From: Hygrophila difformis
Taxonomy: Eukaryota > Streptophyta > Magnoliopsida > Lamiales > Acanthaceae
Direction of reading: 5' to 3'
Assembly: GCA_030278955.1 (NCBI GenBank)
Contig: JAOANR010000012.1
Location: 22,871,977-22,935,976, forward strand
DNA: 64,000 nt
In this document: in pieces, positions 36,682 to 48,622 of the stretch
Layout of the letters: every line of letters starts with the position of its first letter
Position numbering within the stretch: position 1 is the first letter of the stretch
Notes under the pieces: generated by a model
Database searches by the model: none
Told to the model about the DNA's origin: nothing
Seen by the model: the letters and a program-made list of their open reading frames with translations, nothing else
Position numbers and translations under genes: made by a program

Positions 36682-38362
36682 GTAAGTCTTAATATATCGT
36701 TCCATCAGTCCATGAGTCTCTAAAACTCGAATTCTAACACTATTTCCTTACTACGATTTCACGTCGGAAAACGAACAAAAAGCGATCGGAGAAGTTGGCC
36801 GTTCGTCGTGACCCTAGGACATCCGGAAACCCAATCCAGCGACCCTATCATCATTCTAAGTAAGTTAAAACCTTACTCACAAATTTTCGTGGTTGTTTGT
36901 TGTTTAAATCTCGAGATATAGGCATGTAACAAAAATCGGTTTTCAAAAACCCTATTTTCGTCCAATTTTAAAGACTCGCCAAAAACTCGACCTTCGGGAA
37001 TTCAAACCGAAAACTTTTCAACATAAAAGTTGTTCCTAACACCTTTATCTATCTTGTGTCCAAATTTCAGCCATTGACATTAAGTTTTGCTATCCCAATT
37101 TTCGCCATGAACTTTCTGTGTCAAACCGAACGATTTTAATCTGTGACAGATTCCTTCATTCAACTTGATGCATGTTTTTCACCCATTTTTCGAATGATTT
37201 AACTTTGCATTTCTAAACAAAAGTTGTAGATAATTGTGTCTAGATTATGCCTACAAAATTTCACGAATTTTGGTGTTCATTTGATATGTCAAACGGCCAA
37301 GTTTTTAGAACTGTTTTGAATTCGTTTTAAGGGCCATGAGTATGCAGTGAGTTGCACACGATTTTTGAGTACCAAGAATTCATTGTTTCCAAATTCTTAA
37401 AACATGAAAGTTGTTCCTTAATGTGTCGTGTAGTTACTGTAAAAATTTCACATCGATTGGTTTTGAAATGAATTTTTAATCGGCGTTACACGAACCTGTG
37501 ACGAAAACAGTTTTTAAGACATAAATTATTCTTTGCAATAAACTCAAATTTCAACTCACTTCGGAACCTTATTTCCAAAAACTTAAAACATGAAAGTTGT
37601 TCGTGTGTGTGTTTTTGAATTACTGGCCAAGTTTCAGAATTTTTGGAGGAAAAACGAATTTTAAATTAAGAAAGGCGTGAACTGCCTCGAATAGGATTTT
37701 TCGAACTTGAGAAAACTCGAACTATGAAAACGCGATATCGATCCTTTGATAACTTTGAAATACGCACTTTCGAAAAATCCCGTTCACTAGGCTGAGCCGA
37801 TCTTCATACTATCATTATCTTTGAGACTGCCTCGTTAGTGGTCTCCTTACTATCTGAGATTGCCTCGTTAGTGATCTCGCGCGCTGTATTTGTGGATCGC
37901 CTCGTTAGTGGTCCTACTATCTTTTTGGATCGCCTCGTTAGTGGTCCTACTATCTTTGAGACTGCCTCGTTAGTGGTCTCCCATTGTTTGGACTGCCTCG
38001 TTAGTGGTCCTATGTTGAGATTGCCTCGTTAGTGATCTCCCGGTATGGTGTCCTCTTCTTAGTTTACGGGATGAAAAGTAAAAGACTCGTGTGAGTGTTT
38101 CATTATGCTTAAATCGTATTTATCCTGTCTTTAATTATGTATTTAAAATTTATGCATCTTAAATTATGCTTTAAATTCCGCTTTTAAAATTAAGTTCTTT
38201 AATCATGTTTTTCCGCTGCAAATAAATCATGTACTTTTAAATTCTCGTACGGTAAGCGAAATCTTTAGTTTAAACACTTGTAACCCCTTTTATTTGTTAG
38301 TTAGGGATTAACTTACTCAGTATATTTTTATACTGACAACCGTTGTCATTTTTCTTTTACAG
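36682..38362 (+). promoter_or_regulatory. Putative leader intron inside the LTR
   Basis: A consensus donor (CTTG|GTAAGT at 36682) and a pyrimidine-rich acceptor (TTTTTCTTTTACAG, AG at 38361-38362) bracket 1681 bases. The sequence before the donor, with AAACCCTAA-like words and CT-rich runs at 36540-36640, resembles a plant 5' untranslated leader. The related LTR at 53342-56186 keeps the same acceptor block and a GTAAGT donor. Splicing is inferred, not shown. Confidence 0.45.
37823..38039 (+). repeat. Seven-unit hairpin array with matched stem changes
   Basis: Units start at 37823, 37856, 37894, 37927, 37958, 37990 and 38017. Each has the 13-base loop YGCCTCGTTAGTG. Stems are GAGAC/GTCTC, GAGAT/ATCTC, GGAT/GTCC (twice, with one T-G pair), GAGAC/GTCTC, GGAC/GTCC and GAGAT/ATCTC. 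Both arms change together. An identical array lies in the 3' LTR at 46493-46709. Confidence 0.92.
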
Positions 38363-38706
38363 AGTATGTCGAGTGACGCATGCGCATGCACTTGGGGGAA
38401 TTATTTATGAACATTTTAAATTTCTGCATCGTACTGTTTTTACCGGGTCTGTTAAACCCGAGGATTTGGCCATGTTGGCCGTGATTTTACTTTCCGCTGC
38501 ACTTACTTTATTTATTTTCCGCACGTGATAATTTCTACTATCGTACTAAGTATTATAAATTTCCGGACTATATCTTGAAATGTTTTAAATCTTTTACATA
38601 CCCACAAGCCTTGCGTTTCCTTAGCAAGCTCGGGAAGCCGTGTCTTGCTAGGGGGATGCGGCGGTGACATCCCGGCCTGGGTTATCAAATCCGGGGTGTT
38701 ACAAGT

Positions 38707-38718
38707 TGGTATCAGAGC
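38707..38718 (+). promoter_or_regulatory. Primer-binding site, initiator tRNA-Met type
   Basis: TGGTATCAGAGC begins three bases after the 5' LTR ends at 38703. It primes minus-strand DNA synthesis. Confidence 0.92.
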
Positions 38719-39037
38719 CCGGAAAATTTTTAAAGCTACTACTATTATTTTAAAACAATATTTTTAAGCCCAAGTGTTAGTTCTTTTAAAATTATTTATT
38801 TGACTACTAGTACTATTTTTAGCCCAAAAATCTATAATCCATTTTACATAGCCCAAATCTTAGCCCAAGAAATATTAAATTTTGGCCCACTATAGAGGCC
38901 CAACCTTTAGCAATTTATTTTAGACTAAATTTTATGGGGAAGGGACTTGCACTTGCATGTTGCATATAGATTTAAATTGTGCATATCTTAACCTTGCCTG
39001 AAAAACGTCTAACTCTAACCTACCTTGTTAACACTAG

Positions 39038-39561
39038 ATGGCTTCCCCAAACGTGAACATGATCAACCTACTAATGAGGTTGATTGAAGCATACCTCGAA
39101 TCTCCTCAAAACGTGAACAACTTCAGACTAAGGGTAGAGCAAATGGAAGCTAACTTGGGCCACCTAACTAATCTGGGCCAAGCAGGACACCAAGATATAA
39201 CCCAACTTCAAGTCCAAATCAACGAACTCCAGACCCGCGAGACTGAGCTTCGGACCCAGATTGACGACGTAGCCAAGCAGGGGTCTTGGGACATCAACTG
39301 CATCACCTGAAGGATGATCTGCTTCCACCTGCCCCACTCAACCCAGGAACTCCTCCTGTCACTAGCCTCGTTATTGACCCTGTCGCTGTCTCTGCAGCCG
39401 TCCAAACCCCAGTTGCATTCGTTGATCCTGCTCCTGTTGCTGGGCCCAGTTGGCCAGCCAGCCCAGTGTTCCATGGGCCCCTTGGCACGGGCACCATCGA
39501 GGAATCAAGTGATGAGGATGACCCCATGGAGGACCCGACCACCTACCCTTCGCAGGATTAG
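39038..39561 (+). CDS. Extra open frame between primer site and gag
   Basis: From ATG 39038 a 90-residue frame runs to 39310 with a Leu/Gln/Glu-rich, coiled-coil-like pattern (residues ~25-80). In another frame, 39286-39561 encodes a Pro/Val-rich segment ending in an acidic tail (EESSDEDDPMED). The two overlap at 39286-39310 and may be one protein split by an indel, since composition and order look continuous. I know no family for it. Some plant LTR elements carry additional small frames upstream of gag, but the role here is unknown. A real function would require finding it intact in other copies. Confidence 0.45.
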
Positions 39562-39916
39562 AGATTTTTGATGCATTATTCCCATTGTTCTCCTTTTCTA
39601 TTTTCCCAAAACTATTTTCAGGATCTTTGCTACTTGTCGCTTGTATCGAAACAAAAACTTCTACTGAGCAATAAAGTCACAAACACTTATTTTATACACC
39701 CTCTTTATATCTTAACAAAGCGCCGACAGACAAACAACGCATCTATTTCTGCATAACAAAACGACAAGTACCTCAGACCCTAAACCCTAAACGACTGAAT
39801 AAATAAATGCAAATACTGACCAACTCCTGATAAGCACCATACAATTCAGCAAGACTTTTTTTTTTCCCACTTATTCGAATCTCCCTGAACTTTACACCTT
39901 CCTCGGTTGTAACAGG

Positions 39917-41938
39917 ATGGCACCTCGAGGACGACCAAGGCCCTTCCCTGCCACCCCCAACACCCACGGCACGCCGGGACAACCCAATGAGCAGGCACCT
40001 GACGCGGAGATGCCAAACCCGGCAGGACCAATGCCTAACCCTGCGGAAGGGCGATTGAGAAATATGGAAGAATTACTAATCGCACTGGGTAATGCTTACG
40101 TTAACCAGGGTGGAGCTGCCGCGGCGCCACCACCAGAAGCGAGGATCAACTACTTGGCTGCGGTGAACCCCTACCGACCACCTTACTACGTCGGGGAGGA
40201 AGACCCCGCTAAGCTGGAAGAATGGTTGAGAACCTTCGACAAATTGCTAAAGGCGGTAAGATGCCCGGAGGGGGAGAAGGTCCACGTGGCCTCTTACTAT
40301 CTGGGTGGCGAGGCCGACGACTGGTGGCAGGCTACCCAAGGGAAGCTGGCGGAGGATGATGAACCTTACTCGTGGAACGAGTTCATGGAGTTACTCCGGG
40401 AGCGCTTCTACCCGATGAGTACTAAGGCAGCACTGTACGAGGAGTTCTCATCCCTGAAGCAGGGAGAGAAATCTGTTCAAGAATACTATGCACGGTTTAA
40501 GGAATTGGTGAGATTTGCGCCCAGGATGGTACCTACTGACGGGGAAAAGGCGCAAAAGTTCGAAATGGGATTGAATTTGTCGATTCGAGAGGTGATCACT
40601 GGAGTTAACTACCCGGACCTGCAATCTGTCTACGATCGTGCGGTAGCAGTAGCACGAGTGCAACAGCTAAAGAGGAAGGCTGCTGGGGAATCCAGCCGAG
40701 GGGCGCAAGGCCCAGACAAGAGGAACAGGGATAACCGGACAAGCAACACTACTGGCGGGGACAACTTTCGGCGAGGGCCGAACGGGAATGCTCAGAACAA
40801 CAATGGTCGGAATGTCAACCAAGGAGGGCGAGTGCCGCCGTGCCCACGATGTGGCAGGCCGCACCTGGTAAGGAGGTGTCCTCAGATGGGCGAGTGCTTC
40901 CGGTGCGGCCGAATTGGCCATCGGAGGGAGGAATGTCGAACCCGACTCGAGAACATCACGAAAAGAGAAGACTTGGTCATTGGACCTAACGAGCCGTTCA
41001 ACCAGGGAGGTAGGAATGGCAACAATCAAGGATATCGGCCTCCTCCGAATCCGAACCAACGCCCTCCGAACCAGCAGCAAAATGCAAACCCAAATCAGAA
41101 CCAGCCAGCCAATCAAGGGAGGCCGATGGGGAGGTTGAACGTGATCAACCAGGCTGACATACCCGCGCAGGGTGACGTGATGGCAGGTACTTTCCATGTC
41201 CTAAGTACTCCTCTTAGAGTCTTATTTGATTCCGGAGCCAGTTGCTCGATTGTATCTTCGAGAGTCGTAACTGAACTAGATCTACCTAAGTGCGAGATAA
41301 TTAGCTTAGGCATCCAACTGCCCTCTGGAGAAGTAATAGCATGCTCTAAACGCTACAATGGAATACCTATAGTGATAAAGAACGTAGAGTTTTTCGCAAA
41401 CTTGGTAGAGTTCAACGTCAGGGACTTTGACGTCATACTAGGAATGTATTGGCTAACCCGGTATAAGGCCGTGATCGAATGCCAAAAGCAAAAGATCACG
41501 CTGTCAAAAGGTAGGGGGAAAAGAGTCATCTTCTACTCTCAACCCCCTAAGAAATCTAACAAGTTAATCAACGCCCTAGAGTTGGGTAGCCTAATGCGTA
41601 AGGGCCACGCGCTATACGCATGCTACGTTCACAACCTCGAGGCTGAAGGGGTAAAGATAGACAACATTCCGGTGGTGAGAGAGTACCCGGATGTGTTCCC
41701 AGAGGACGTTCCTGGCATGCCCCCTGAGAGGGATCTCGAGTTCACCATAGATCTTATCCCGGGAACGGAACCTGTATCAAAGGCTCCTTACCGCATGGCA
41801 CCGCCGGAGATGAAGGAGCTAAAGGAACAGCTCGAAGAATTGCTGGAAAAAGGGATATATCCGACCGAGTACGTCTCCATGGGGAGCACCGGTCTTATTT
41901 GTCAAAAAGAAGGATGGGAGTCTGAGACTGTGTATTGA
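39917..41938 (+). CDS. Chromovirus Gag-protease frame, entering RT
   Basis: A 673-residue frame. Residues ~97-200 are a retrotransposon Gag domain ([17 protein letters not shown]), which builds the particle. A basic Asn/Gly-rich linker follows, then a CCHC knuckle C327-C330-H335-C340, preceded by a variant C309-C312-H316-C321. The aspartic protease active site is DSGA at 438-441, and residues ~595-645 are the start of the RT domain. The frame should continue into pol but is lost in the A run at 41847-41851, after which the remaining residues are out-of-frame and end at 41938. The ATG directly follows TTGTAACAG, an acceptor-like sequence, so a spliced gag message is possible. Confidence 0.92.
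   Translation: MAPRGRPRPFPATPNTHGTPGQPNEQAPDAEMPNPAGPMPNPAEGRLRNMEELLIALGNAYVNQGGAAAAPPPEARINYLAAVNPYRPPYYVGEEDPAKLEEWLRTFDKLLKAVRCPEGEKVHVASYYLGGEADDWWQATQGKLAEDDEPYSWNEFMELLRERFYPMSTKAALYEEFSSLKQGEKSVQEYYARFKELVRFAPRMVPTDGEKAQKFEMGLNLSIREVITGVNYPDLQSVYDRAVAVARVQQLKRKAAGESSRGAQGPDKRNRDNRTSNTTGGDNFRRGPNGNAQNNNGRNVNQGGRVPPCPRCGRPHLVRRCPQMGECFRCGRIGHRREECRTRLENITKREDLVIGPNEPFNQGGRNGNNQGYRPPPNPNQRPPNQQQNANPNQNQPANQGRPMGRLNVINQADIPAQGDVMAGTFHVLSTPLRVLFDSGASCSIVSSRVVTELDLPKCEIISLGIQLPSGEVIACSKRYNGIPIVIKNVEFFANLVEFNVRDFDVILGMYWLTRYKAVIECQKQKITLSKGRGKRVIFYSQPPKKSNKLINALELGSLMRKGHALYACYVHNLEAEGVKIDNIPVVREYPDVFPEDVPGMPPERDLEFTIDLIPGTEPVSKAPYRMAPPEMKELKEQLEELLEKGIYPTEYVSMGSTGLICQKEGWESETVY
41847..41851 (+). 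other. One-base shift between gag-protease and pol frames
   Basis: Family-like RT sequence switches from the 39917 frame to the next frame at this run of five A, as if one A had been gained. Assembly error or programmed shifting cannot be excluded from one copy, but a homopolymer indel is the simplest reading. Confidence 0.75.
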
Positions 41939-44594
41939 CTATAGGGGACTTAATCAAGTCACTATCAAGAACAAGTATCCGTTGCCCAGAATCGAGGATC
42001 TGTTTGACCAGCTGAAGGGAGCTACTGTGTTCTCCAAAATTGACCTGCGATCGGGATATCATCAGCTGCGAATTGCTGAGAAGGACATCCCGAAGACAGT
42101 GTTCAGGACTCGCTACGGACACTACGAATTCACAGTCCTGTCATTCGGACTGACGAATGCCCCGGCGATGTTCATGAACCTCATGAACAACGTGTTCCGA
42201 GGACTGTTAGATCAATGCGTAGTGGTATTCATAGACGACATCTTGGTCTACTCAAGGGACGAGGAAGAACATTCCAAGCACTTACATAAAGTGCTGAGGA
42301 TCCTCCGAGAAAATCAGCTATATGGGAAGTTGTCCAAATGCGACTTCTGGCTGAGGGAGGTAACATTCCTTGGGCATATCGTATCCGCCAGCGGAGTGGC
42401 GGTAGACCCGGCGAAAATCTCGGCTGTAACCGAGTGGGTACCCCCGAAGAGCCCAACGGAGATAAGAAGCTTTCTCGGACTGGCGGGCTACTACAGGCGA
42501 TTTGTCCAAGATTTCTCCAAAATCGCCCGCCCATTGACCCAACTGCTGAAGAAGGGGGTGAAGTATGACTGGACTGGCGAGTGCGAAGCCGCATTCCAGG
42601 AGCTGAAGAAACGACTTACCACGGCGCCGGTGTTGGCGTTACCATCAGAGGATGGAGACTTCGAGGTGTATAGCGACGCCTCGAGAGAAGGACTGGGATG
42701 CGTACTGATGCAGGATCAAAAGGTCATAGCGTACGCATCACGACAGCTGAAACCGCACGAGCAAAACTACCCGACGCACGACCTGGAACTGGCCGCGGTC
42801 GTGTTCGCCCTGAAAATCTGGAGACACTATCTCTATGGGCGGAAGTGTCGGATGTTTACCGACCATAAGAGCCTCAAGTACATATTCACGCAAAGAGAGC
42901 TGAACTTGAGGCAGAGGAGATGGTTGGAATTGATCAAAGATTACGACCTAGAAGTCGCGTATCACGAGGGCAAGGCCAACGTCGTGGCCGACGCCTTGAG
43001 TCGGAAGGCGCAACATGTCACGAACTCACTGGTGATACCGGCCGAATTGTACAGAGATTTGGCGAAACTAAGCCTGGAACTGGTGCAGCCCGGTACGGTA
43101 ACCGAAGTCGTCAACGCGATGGTAGTAAGCCCTACCGTATTCGAAGAAATACGACTCGCCCAGTCGAGTGACGAACAGATGGAGGAAATAAGGAGAAGCA
43201 TTGCCGAAGGAAAGGCAGTAGATTTCCAGATTCACGAGGACGGGAGCATCCGCTTCAGGGGAAGATGGTGTATACCGCGGGAGTCCGCAGATCTGAAGAA
43301 GAAGGTGATGGAGGAAGGCCATAGCACCCCCTACTCGGTCCACCCCGGAGGGGATAAGCTGTATAAGGACTTGAAGAAAAATTATTGGTGGCCGAACATG
43401 AAGAGAGAGGTGGCCGAATTCGTGGCAAGGTGCCTTACCTGCCAGAAGATCAAGGCAGTACGGCAAAAGCCCTTAGGATTAATGCAACCATTGGAGATCC
43501 CAAGCTGGAAGTGGGATAGCATCTCCATGGATTTTGTTTCAGGGTTGCCACGATCGCCAAAAGGAATGAATAAGATCTGGGTGATCGTGGATAGGTTAAC
43601 GAAGGCCGCCATTTTCATCCCGATGAAGGACACTTGGACAATGGACCAACTAGCAAGAGCATACATAGACAATGTGGTACGCCGGCACGGGGTGCCGCAT
43701 GACATCATCTCGGATAGGGATAGCAGATTCGTCTCCCAGTTTTGGACCAAGCTGCAAGAAGCTCTGGGGACGCAGATAAAGATGAGTACGGCGTTCCACC
43801 CTATGACGGATGGACAGACGGAGCGAACTATACAGACGCTGGAGGACATGTTGAGGGCTTGTGTGTTGGAATTCAAGGGAAGTTGGGAGCACCATTTACC
43901 CTTGATCGAGTTCTCCTATAACAACAGTTACCATGCGAGCATCGGCATGGCGCCCTTCGAGGCACTGTATGGACGAAGATGCCGGAGCCCATTGAGCTGG
44001 GAAGAGAACGATCGAGTAATGACAGTAGGGCCACAACTGGTGGAGGACATGGCTCAGCAAGTTAAGGTTATCCAGGGGAAGATGAGAGCCGCTCAGGACC
44101 GGCAAAAGAGTTATGCGGACGTGAGACGGCAGGACTTGGAATTTCAAGTCGGTGACAAGGTCATGCTGAAGGTCTCGCCAATGAAGGGCGTAATGCGCTT
44201 TGGCAAGCGGGGGAAACTGAGCCCACGATACATAGGGCCATATGAGATCCTAGAGAGAGTAGGGAATCTGGCGTACCGGCTGGCGCTGCCGCCTCAACTA
44301 GCACGCGTCCATAACGTGTTTCACGTTTCCCAGCTAAAGAAGTATGTGCCCGACACGTCGCATGTACTCCAACCGGACGTAATCGAATTGGATGATGACT
44401 TGACCTATGAAGAAACCCCGGTGCAAATACTCGACTACAAGGAAAGGGTGACAAGGAATAAAACTGTAAAGATGGTCAAGGTCCTGTGGTCCAACCACGA
44501 GACGGAGACGGCAACCTGGGAATTGGAAGCCGACATGAGGCAACGTTACCCTACCCTCTTCCAAGACGACCCGACCACAGTTATGGGGACATAA
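41852..44594 (+). CDS. Chromovirus RT-RNase H-integrase-chromodomain
   Basis: The open frame upstream of the first in-frame ATG (41982) already encodes RT. Numbering from that ATG (870 residues): RT catalytic FIDD at 83-86; RNase H acidic residues D232, E269, D294 and D337; integrase zinc-binding H447, H454, C484 and C487; integrase core D517, D578 and E614 (exactly 35 residues between the last two); GPY-type module near 752; and a chromodomain at ~810-860. These enzymes copy the RNA, remove it and integrate the DNA; chromodomains steer chromoviruses to particular chromatin (family knowledge). The reading frame is otherwise intact to its stop. Confidence 0.95.
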
Positions 44595-44604
44595 CTGTAT
44601 TCTT

Positions 44605-44617
44605 AAGGGGGGGAGGA
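44605..44617 (+). promoter_or_regulatory. Polypurine tract
   Basis: AAGGGGGGGAGGA directly precedes the 3' LTR (TGTAACACCC at 44618); it primes plus-strand synthesis. Confidence 0.9.
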
Positions 44618-47373
44618 TGTAACACCCGAGGAAAAACAAATTCAAATTGTTTTGAACTACGTCATGACTTGATCCCTTCACAGGGTACGTAGGCAGCTTA
44701 GAACTGATTTCTAAGTTCAGTCACGAAATAAATCACAAAATACATCACGAATTAGATCACAAGGACGATAGGGGATGTTGAAACCAATTTAGACTAGGCT
44801 AAGTAGGACCCGGAAATGTTGCGAGCGATAAGCCGGACTCGTAACAAGATTAAGGAGAAGATTCCGCAACGAAGACGCCCCAGGGAATCGAGCTAACACG
44901 TAGAAAACCGATAGGGGAAAGCGAGGGAAGACCCGACGGAACACGCGGAGCCGAACCGGCCGGTCCGGCCGGCCCGCGCTGTCCGCGCGCCGCCGCGCGG
45001 CCACCGCGCGGCCAAGGGCGTCGCGACGCCAGGCCTGGCACGCGTGCTCCGCGCGGCCATAGGGGTGGGTGCGCGCCACCTCCGCGCCAGAGGGGCTGAA
45101 GGTGTAATCTTTCCATTCGGGGGTGATTTTCTTGCCGAAATTACAACTCCCTTCGAGGGAAACCAAATCCCAGCCTTAAGGAAGGCTTAGGGGCGGCTGG
45201 GGAGCCTCAAAACCCTAATCCCACAGAAAACCCATCCCCACCATACTTACAAACTCCCTCTCCAAGCCAAACCCTCCCGACGAAGCTTTCCGGCGAACTT
45301 TCTGGCGACGACGAGGTGAACGGGACTGAGCCACGGCTTCATAGAACCTTGGTAAGTCTTAATATATCGTTCCATCAGTCCATGAGTCTCTAAAACTCGA
45401 ATTCTAACACTATTTCCTTACTACGATTTCACGTCGGAAAACGAACAAAAAGCGATCGGAGAAGTTGGCCGTTCGTCGTGACCCTAGGACATCCGGAAAC
45501 CCAATCCAGCGACCCTATCATCATTCTAAGTAAGTTAAAACCTTACTCACAAATTTTCGTGGTTGTTTGTTGTTTAAATCTCGAGATATAGGCATGTAAC
45601 AAAAATCGGTTTTCAAAAACCCTATTTTCGTCCAATTTTAAAGACTCGCCAAAAACTCGACCTTCGGGAATTCAAACCGAAAACTTTTCAACATAAAAGT
45701 TGTTCCTAACACCTTTATCTATCTTGTGTCCAAATTTCAGCCATTGACATTAAGTTTTGCTATCCCAATTTTCGCCATGAACTTTCTGTGTCAAACCGAA
45801 CGATTTTAATCTGTGACAGATTCCTTCATTCAACTTGATGCATGTTTTTCACCCATTTTTCGAATGATTTAACTTTGCATTTCTAAACAAAAGTTGTAGA
45901 TAATTGTGTCTAGATTATGCCTACAAAATTTCACGAATTTTGGTGTTCATTTGATATGTCAAACGGCCAAGTTTTTAGAACTGTTTTGAATTCGTTTTAA
46001 GGGCCATGAGTATGCAGTGAGTTGCACACGATTTTTGAGTACCAAGAATTCATTGTTTCCAAATTCTTAAAACATGAAAGTTGTTCCTTAATGTGTCGTG
46101 TAGTTACTGTAAAAATTTCACATCGATTGGTTTTGAAATGAATTTTTAATCGGCGTTACACGAACCTGTGACGAAAACAGTTTTTAAGACATAAATTATT
46201 CTTTGCAATAAACTCAAATTTCAACTCACTTCGGAACCTTATTTCCAAAAACTTAAAACATGAAAGTTGTTCGTGTGTGTGTTTTTGAATTACTGGCCAA
46301 GTTTCAGAATTTTTGGAGGAAAAACGAATTTTAAATTAAGAAAGGCGTGAACTGCCTCGAATAGGATTTTTCGAACTTGAGAAAACTCGAACTATGAAAA
46401 CGCGATATCGATCCTTTGATAACTTTGAAATACGCACTTTCGAAAAATCCCGTTCACTAGGCTGAGCCGATCTTCATACTATCATTATCTTTGAGACTGC
46501 CTCGTTAGTGGTCTCCTTACTATCTGAGATTGCCTCGTTAGTGATCTCGCGCGCTGTATTTGTGGATCGCCTCGTTAGTGGTCCTACTATCTTTTTGGAT
46601 CGCCTCGTTAGTGGTCCTACTATCTTTGAGACTGCCTCGTTAGTGGTCTCCCATTGTTTGGACTGCCTCGTTAGTGGTCCTATGTTGAGATTGCCTCGTT
46701 AGTGATCTCCCGGTATGGTGTCCTCTTCTTAGTTTACGGGATGAAAAGTAAAAGACTCGTGTGAGTGTTTCATTATGCTTAAATCGTATTTATCCTGTCT
46801 TTAATTATGTATTTAAAATTTATGCATCTTAAATTATGCTTTAAATTCCGCTTTTAAAATTAAGTTCTTTAATCATGTTTTTCCGCTGCAAATAAATCAT
46901 GTACTTTTAAATTCTCGTACGGTAAGCGAAATCTTTAGTTTAAACACTTGTAACCCCTTTTATTTGTTAGTTAGGGATTAACTTACTCAGTATATTTTTA
47001 TACTGACAACCGTTGTCATTTTTCTTTTACAGAGTATGTCGAGTGACGCATGCGCATGCACTTGGGGGAATTATTTATGAACATTTTAAATTTCTGCATC
47101 GTACTGTTTTTACCGGGTCTGTTAAACCCGAGGATTTGGCCATGTTGGCCGTGATTTTACTTTCCGCTGCACTTACTTTATTTATTTTCCGCACGTGATA
47201 ATTTCTACTATCGTACTAAGTATTATAAATTTCCGGACTATATCTTGAAATGTTTTAAATCTTTTACATACCCACAAGCCTTGCGTTTCCTTAGCAAGCT
47301 CGGGAAGCCGTGTCTTGCTAGGGGGATGCGGCGGTGACATCCCGGCCTGGGTTATCAAATCCGGGGTGTTACA
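44618..47373 (+). repeat. 3' LTR of the chromovirus
   Basis: Same length as the 5' LTR and shifted by exactly 8670 bases. The only difference I see is T45303 for C36633. It repeats the hairpin array (46493-46709) and the acceptor-like site (AG at 47031-47032). Confidence 0.95.
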
Positions 47374-48622
47374 GGATAGCAGTTGAAAGGAACTCACCCT
47401 ATCTTAGAAAATAACCAAGGCCTACGCATTGTTCCTCTAGAATTACCTATCACACTGTATTTGAATCCAAGTGGATCCCATCTCGGTGTGACAGTTAAAA
47501 CTAAATTCCCAATACATAGCAATTTTGGAAAATGATAAATCTTTGAAAATCATTCCCTAAACAGGTACTAGACTCTCAATTAAAACACAGACCCTTTCAG
47601 TCTAGGTGAGACCTAATCGCTGACTCTGCTTCTAATTTCCCAAAATTAACCCCCGGTCGAATGTGAATTAGTCATAACTGTGGAATTTATCCCTTAATTA
47701 GATCCGGATTTTATAGATGAATTTTTGTTGGAAATTTATTATGAGCCATCTGATTTAAATCATGACTTCTATGTCCAAGGGAAGGATCCCAAAATAGTTA
47801 GACCACAATATTTACATAATATTATCATGCATAAATTTATAAGGAAGTGTAAAATTAAATTAACCCAAAATATAAAGTGGGTTTAGATAGAAGTTGGAAC
47901 ACAGAGATGAAATAGCCGGAGATGGAAAGAATTGGTTTGGCTAAAATATGGCTGAAATAATCAGGATAACCTGGACTGCAAACATCTGCTATCCAGTTCC
48001 TAGTTATTCCAGATGGGATGTTTTTAGACAGCAGGAGACCTTAAATGACAGTGGTCGCTATCATCAAGATTCCTGCTATCTGTGAAATGAGAGAAAAACC
48101 TACATATTTTTTCACTGTAGTATATTCAAACAGTGTTGATCGACACCGTTTGATTATATTACAGCTCAAAATTCGGGTTTGAAGTTAAAATAAGAAAATA
48201 AAACTGTATTCAGACAGGAACTGACCGAGTGGCTACTTCATTTCCCGGTAAGAGGACCGTTCGCCTGACCTCGTCAGTCACTATTTAAACCATGCAAAAT
48301 AACAAATAGTAATTAATTCACAGACTACGGTATGAGAGACATTGGTTTCTCATGCAAGGGTATGGAAATTAATACATAATTACTCATCATGCTCTAAATA
48401 ATCACTCATTCCATAATTAATTAATTACAGTCCGGATTATATACTTAGATCATTAGAGTTTAATTTTGTAGAAAAATCTTTTAATGGAATTGAACAAAAT
48501 TCTTTATATCAAATTAATCATGGGTTGAGATCATTGGATTTCAACCTCAAAATATTAATATAAAGGTTCAATTTATTAATGGAATGCGATGGAGAATAAA
48601 AATTTGGCAAGAGAGTGCCATG

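Larger units (their letters stand above)
35948..38703 (+). repeat. 5' LTR of the chromovirus
   Basis: Order along the LTR: a GC-rich block at 36240-36430, a leader-like stretch with a GTAAGT donor at 36682, four degenerate ~187-base-spaced motifs (37027-37640), the hairpin array (37823-38039), an acceptor-like TTTTCTTTTACAG ending at 38362, and a terminus GGCGGTGACATCCCGGCCTG... shared with the 53-56 kb solo LTR. Confidence 0.95.
35948..47373 (+). mobile_element. Young Ty3 chromovirus (Tekay/Del type), full-length
   Basis: 11.4 kb with two 2756-base LTRs (TGTAACACCC...GGGTGTTACA), GGATA target duplications, primer-binding site, an extra upstream frame, gag-protease, RT-RNase H-integrase-chromodomain, and a polypurine tract. 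Reading the LTRs side by side I find one difference: C36633 versus T45303, a CpG change. The insertion is therefore recent. A one-base shift in the A run at 41847-41851 separates the two main frames, so this copy is probably defective unless decoding shifts there. The lineage call rests on the chromodomain, the long LTR and the Met-type primer site. Confidence 0.95.

Noticed and set aside
37823..38039. CRISPR-like appearance of the LTR array
   Set aside because: The repeats are 13-base loops with variable paired arms and no unique spacers of constant length, in a plant retrotransposon with no cas genes.
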